Source: Chitinophagaceae bacterium (lineage in GTDB: Bacteria; Bacteroidota; Bacteroidia; Chitinophagales; Chitinophagaceae). From it: DNA of 6,883 nucleotides. Made by a program: the position numbers and the translations under genes. Shown in pieces: positions 5,845 to 6,883 of the stretch. A model generated the notes under the pieces. That model searched no databases and was not told the DNA's origin. It saw nothing but the letters and a program-made list of their open reading frames with translations. Location: positions 1 through 6,883 of the forward strand of contig JAOQAL010000821.1 in assembly GCA_025963615.1 (NCBI GenBank), given 5' to 3'. Positions within the stretch are counted from its first letter, which is position 1, and the number at the start of each line of letters is the position of its first letter.

Positions 5845-6883
5845 TTAATAATTTTTGAAGGAGGGACACATGGTTTGATGCCGGTTTCCTTTGTATGTAT
5901 CAAAAATACCCTGCCTAACAAGAGAAAATTCAAAAGCGCCCCGGGTATTATTATAATTTTTTAAGGTTGATATCGTAGCATCATACGTAAATGAAAATGC
6001 GTAATCTTTATAACCCAGCCCAATCATGGGTATAACAGCGTCGCTGGAACGATAATATAAACCCGCTATAAGAAGGTATTCGCCATCTCCGGATAAATTA
6101 TAATGTGCATTCGCACCCAAAACGAATTCGTAGGCTTTGGCTTGTGTGGTAAAATAAACATTCGGGTTCAGAATAACCTGGTCGTTTAATTTAAAACTTC
6201 CGTTCAAAAAGCCGATATACCGGACCGGTACCCGGTTATCCGCCGTAGGGGCTGAATCAAAAAATGATTCGCGGGGCGTATTTAAATGTTGGGCAGAAAA
6301 TCCCGCATTCACATATATTCTTTCATTGGGAAAATAAGCATAATTCAACCCTGCCTGCACATCCAGGTAATTGATATTATTATTTGCCAATACGACTCCG
6401 GTCGGAAGTTTGTTATCAAAAAATTTGCCATCGAACTGATCGGGAAACTTAAGATTAGAAACATTGATCTGCTTATTAGCCCATCCCGCATTGAAACCAA
6501 GACTTAAAAGGCTTCCTGAACTTATCAATTGATGATAGGCAATGGAACCATACACTTTGGTGGACGTAAGGTTACCGCTTCCAGCTACATCACGAAGTAT
6601 TACACCACCTAATCCCATCCAGCCTGTTTCAAGTTTATTCCGGAATACCTGCACATCCCCATAAGCGCTCATGGTATTATAAGGCACTGTCATGATAGCA
6701 GACCATTGGTTGCGGTAGTTAATGCCAAGCCGGTAATCGCCATCCGGAATAAAGCCGGTATTAGCTGGATTCGTAGTCAATGGAGAATTAAAAAATTGCG
6801 AAAAATGAAGATCCTGTGCCTGTAGCGAAGTCGCGAGCCATGAGCTGCCGGCGATGAACAATCCGACTAGTATACACTTCTTC
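5845..6883 (-). CDS. Type IX secretion system membrane protein, PorP/SprF family (5' end at window edge)
   Basis: An outer-membrane beta-barrel of the PorP/SprF family. Members anchor or assist export of large surface proteins with type-B C-terminal domains that leave through the T9SS, for example SprF with the gliding adhesin SprB. The frame shows 345 residues: KKCILVGLFIAG... is a signal peptide with likely cleavage at LQA-QD, followed by the family hallmark HFSQFFNSPLTTNPANTGF (26-44) and YRLGINYRNQW. Alternating beta-strands then run throughout to GAFEFSLVRQGIF and a C-terminal MCPSF segment, which resembles the Cys-Pro ending I recall from this family. The length is typical. The frame is open at the right edge. 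The last base gives G, so an ATG two bases outside the window would make MKKCILVG..., 346 residues. The TTG at 6861 would cut away half the signal peptide and is not the start. Its usual partner, a large secreted protein, would lie to the right. Confidence 0.92.
   Translation of the reverse strand, partial: KKCILVGLFIAGSSWLATSLQAQDLHFSQFFNSPLTTNPANTGFIPDGDYRLGINYRNQWSAIMTVPYNTMSAYGDVQVFRNKLETGWMGLGGVILRDVAGSGNLTSTKVYGSIAYHQLISSGSLLSLGFNAGWANKQINVSNLKFPDQFDGKFFDNKLPTGVVLANNNINYLDVQAGLNYAYFPNERIYVNAGFSAQHLNTPRESFFDSAPTADNRVPVRYIGFLNGSFKLNDQVILNPNVYFTTQAKAYEFVLGANAHYNLSGDGEYLLIAGLYYRSSDAVIPMIGLGYKDYAFSFTYDATISTLKNYNNTRGAFEFSLVRQGIFDTYKGNRHQTMCPSFKNY

Overview
The window looks like ordinary chromosomal DNA of a Bacteroidota bacterium, most likely from the Chitinophagaceae or a close relative. 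The clearest marker is a PorP/SprF-family outer-membrane protein, a family tied to the type IX secretion system that is restricted to Bacteroidota. Fitting this, base composition is moderately AT-rich, most genes lack a strong Shine-Dalgarno sequence, and secreted proteins carry short MKK-type signal peptides ending in A-Q. No rRNA, tRNA, CRISPR array, transposase or phage gene is visible.

Layout, left to right. Positions 1-349 hold no convincing gene, but they contain a promoter-like sequence with an 18-bp palindrome in its spacer. This lies ahead of a small Xre/Cro-type HTH regulator (350-559, +). Converging on the regulator is a long-form LOG/TIGR00730 Rossmann-fold protein (595-1293, -). 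Upstream of that, on the same strand, is a 507-residue sodium:solute symporter (1391-2914, -). A 194-bp divergent intergenic region follows, containing a 15-bp perfect inverted repeat. It separates the symporter from a second, canonical short LOG protein (3109-3648, +).

The right half is a leftward block on the minus strand. In transcription order it is a PorP/SprF protein (5845 to the right edge, cut by the window by about two bases), an FAD-linked GlcD-like 2-hydroxyacid dehydrogenase (4347-5762), and a small signal-peptide-bearing putative outer-membrane beta-barrel protein (3633-4328). The last two are 18 bp apart and probably cotranscribed. The barrel gene runs tail-to-tail into the second LOG gene with a 16-bp overlap, and a terminator-like hairpin for the leftward unit lies inside the LOG coding sequence.

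How the genes fit together: the two LOG-family proteins are predicted nucleotide-monophosphate phosphoribohydrolases flanking a Na+-coupled transporter. This could be a small nucleotide or nucleobase salvage neighbourhood, but that is inference. GlcD and the two envelope proteins share a strand and perhaps a transcript, with no obvious shared pathway. I see no clear sign of a wholly new system. The points most worth a second look are the operator-like palindrome, the large inverted repeat in the divergent promoter region, the LOG-symporter-LOG arrangement, and the overlapping convergent gene ends.
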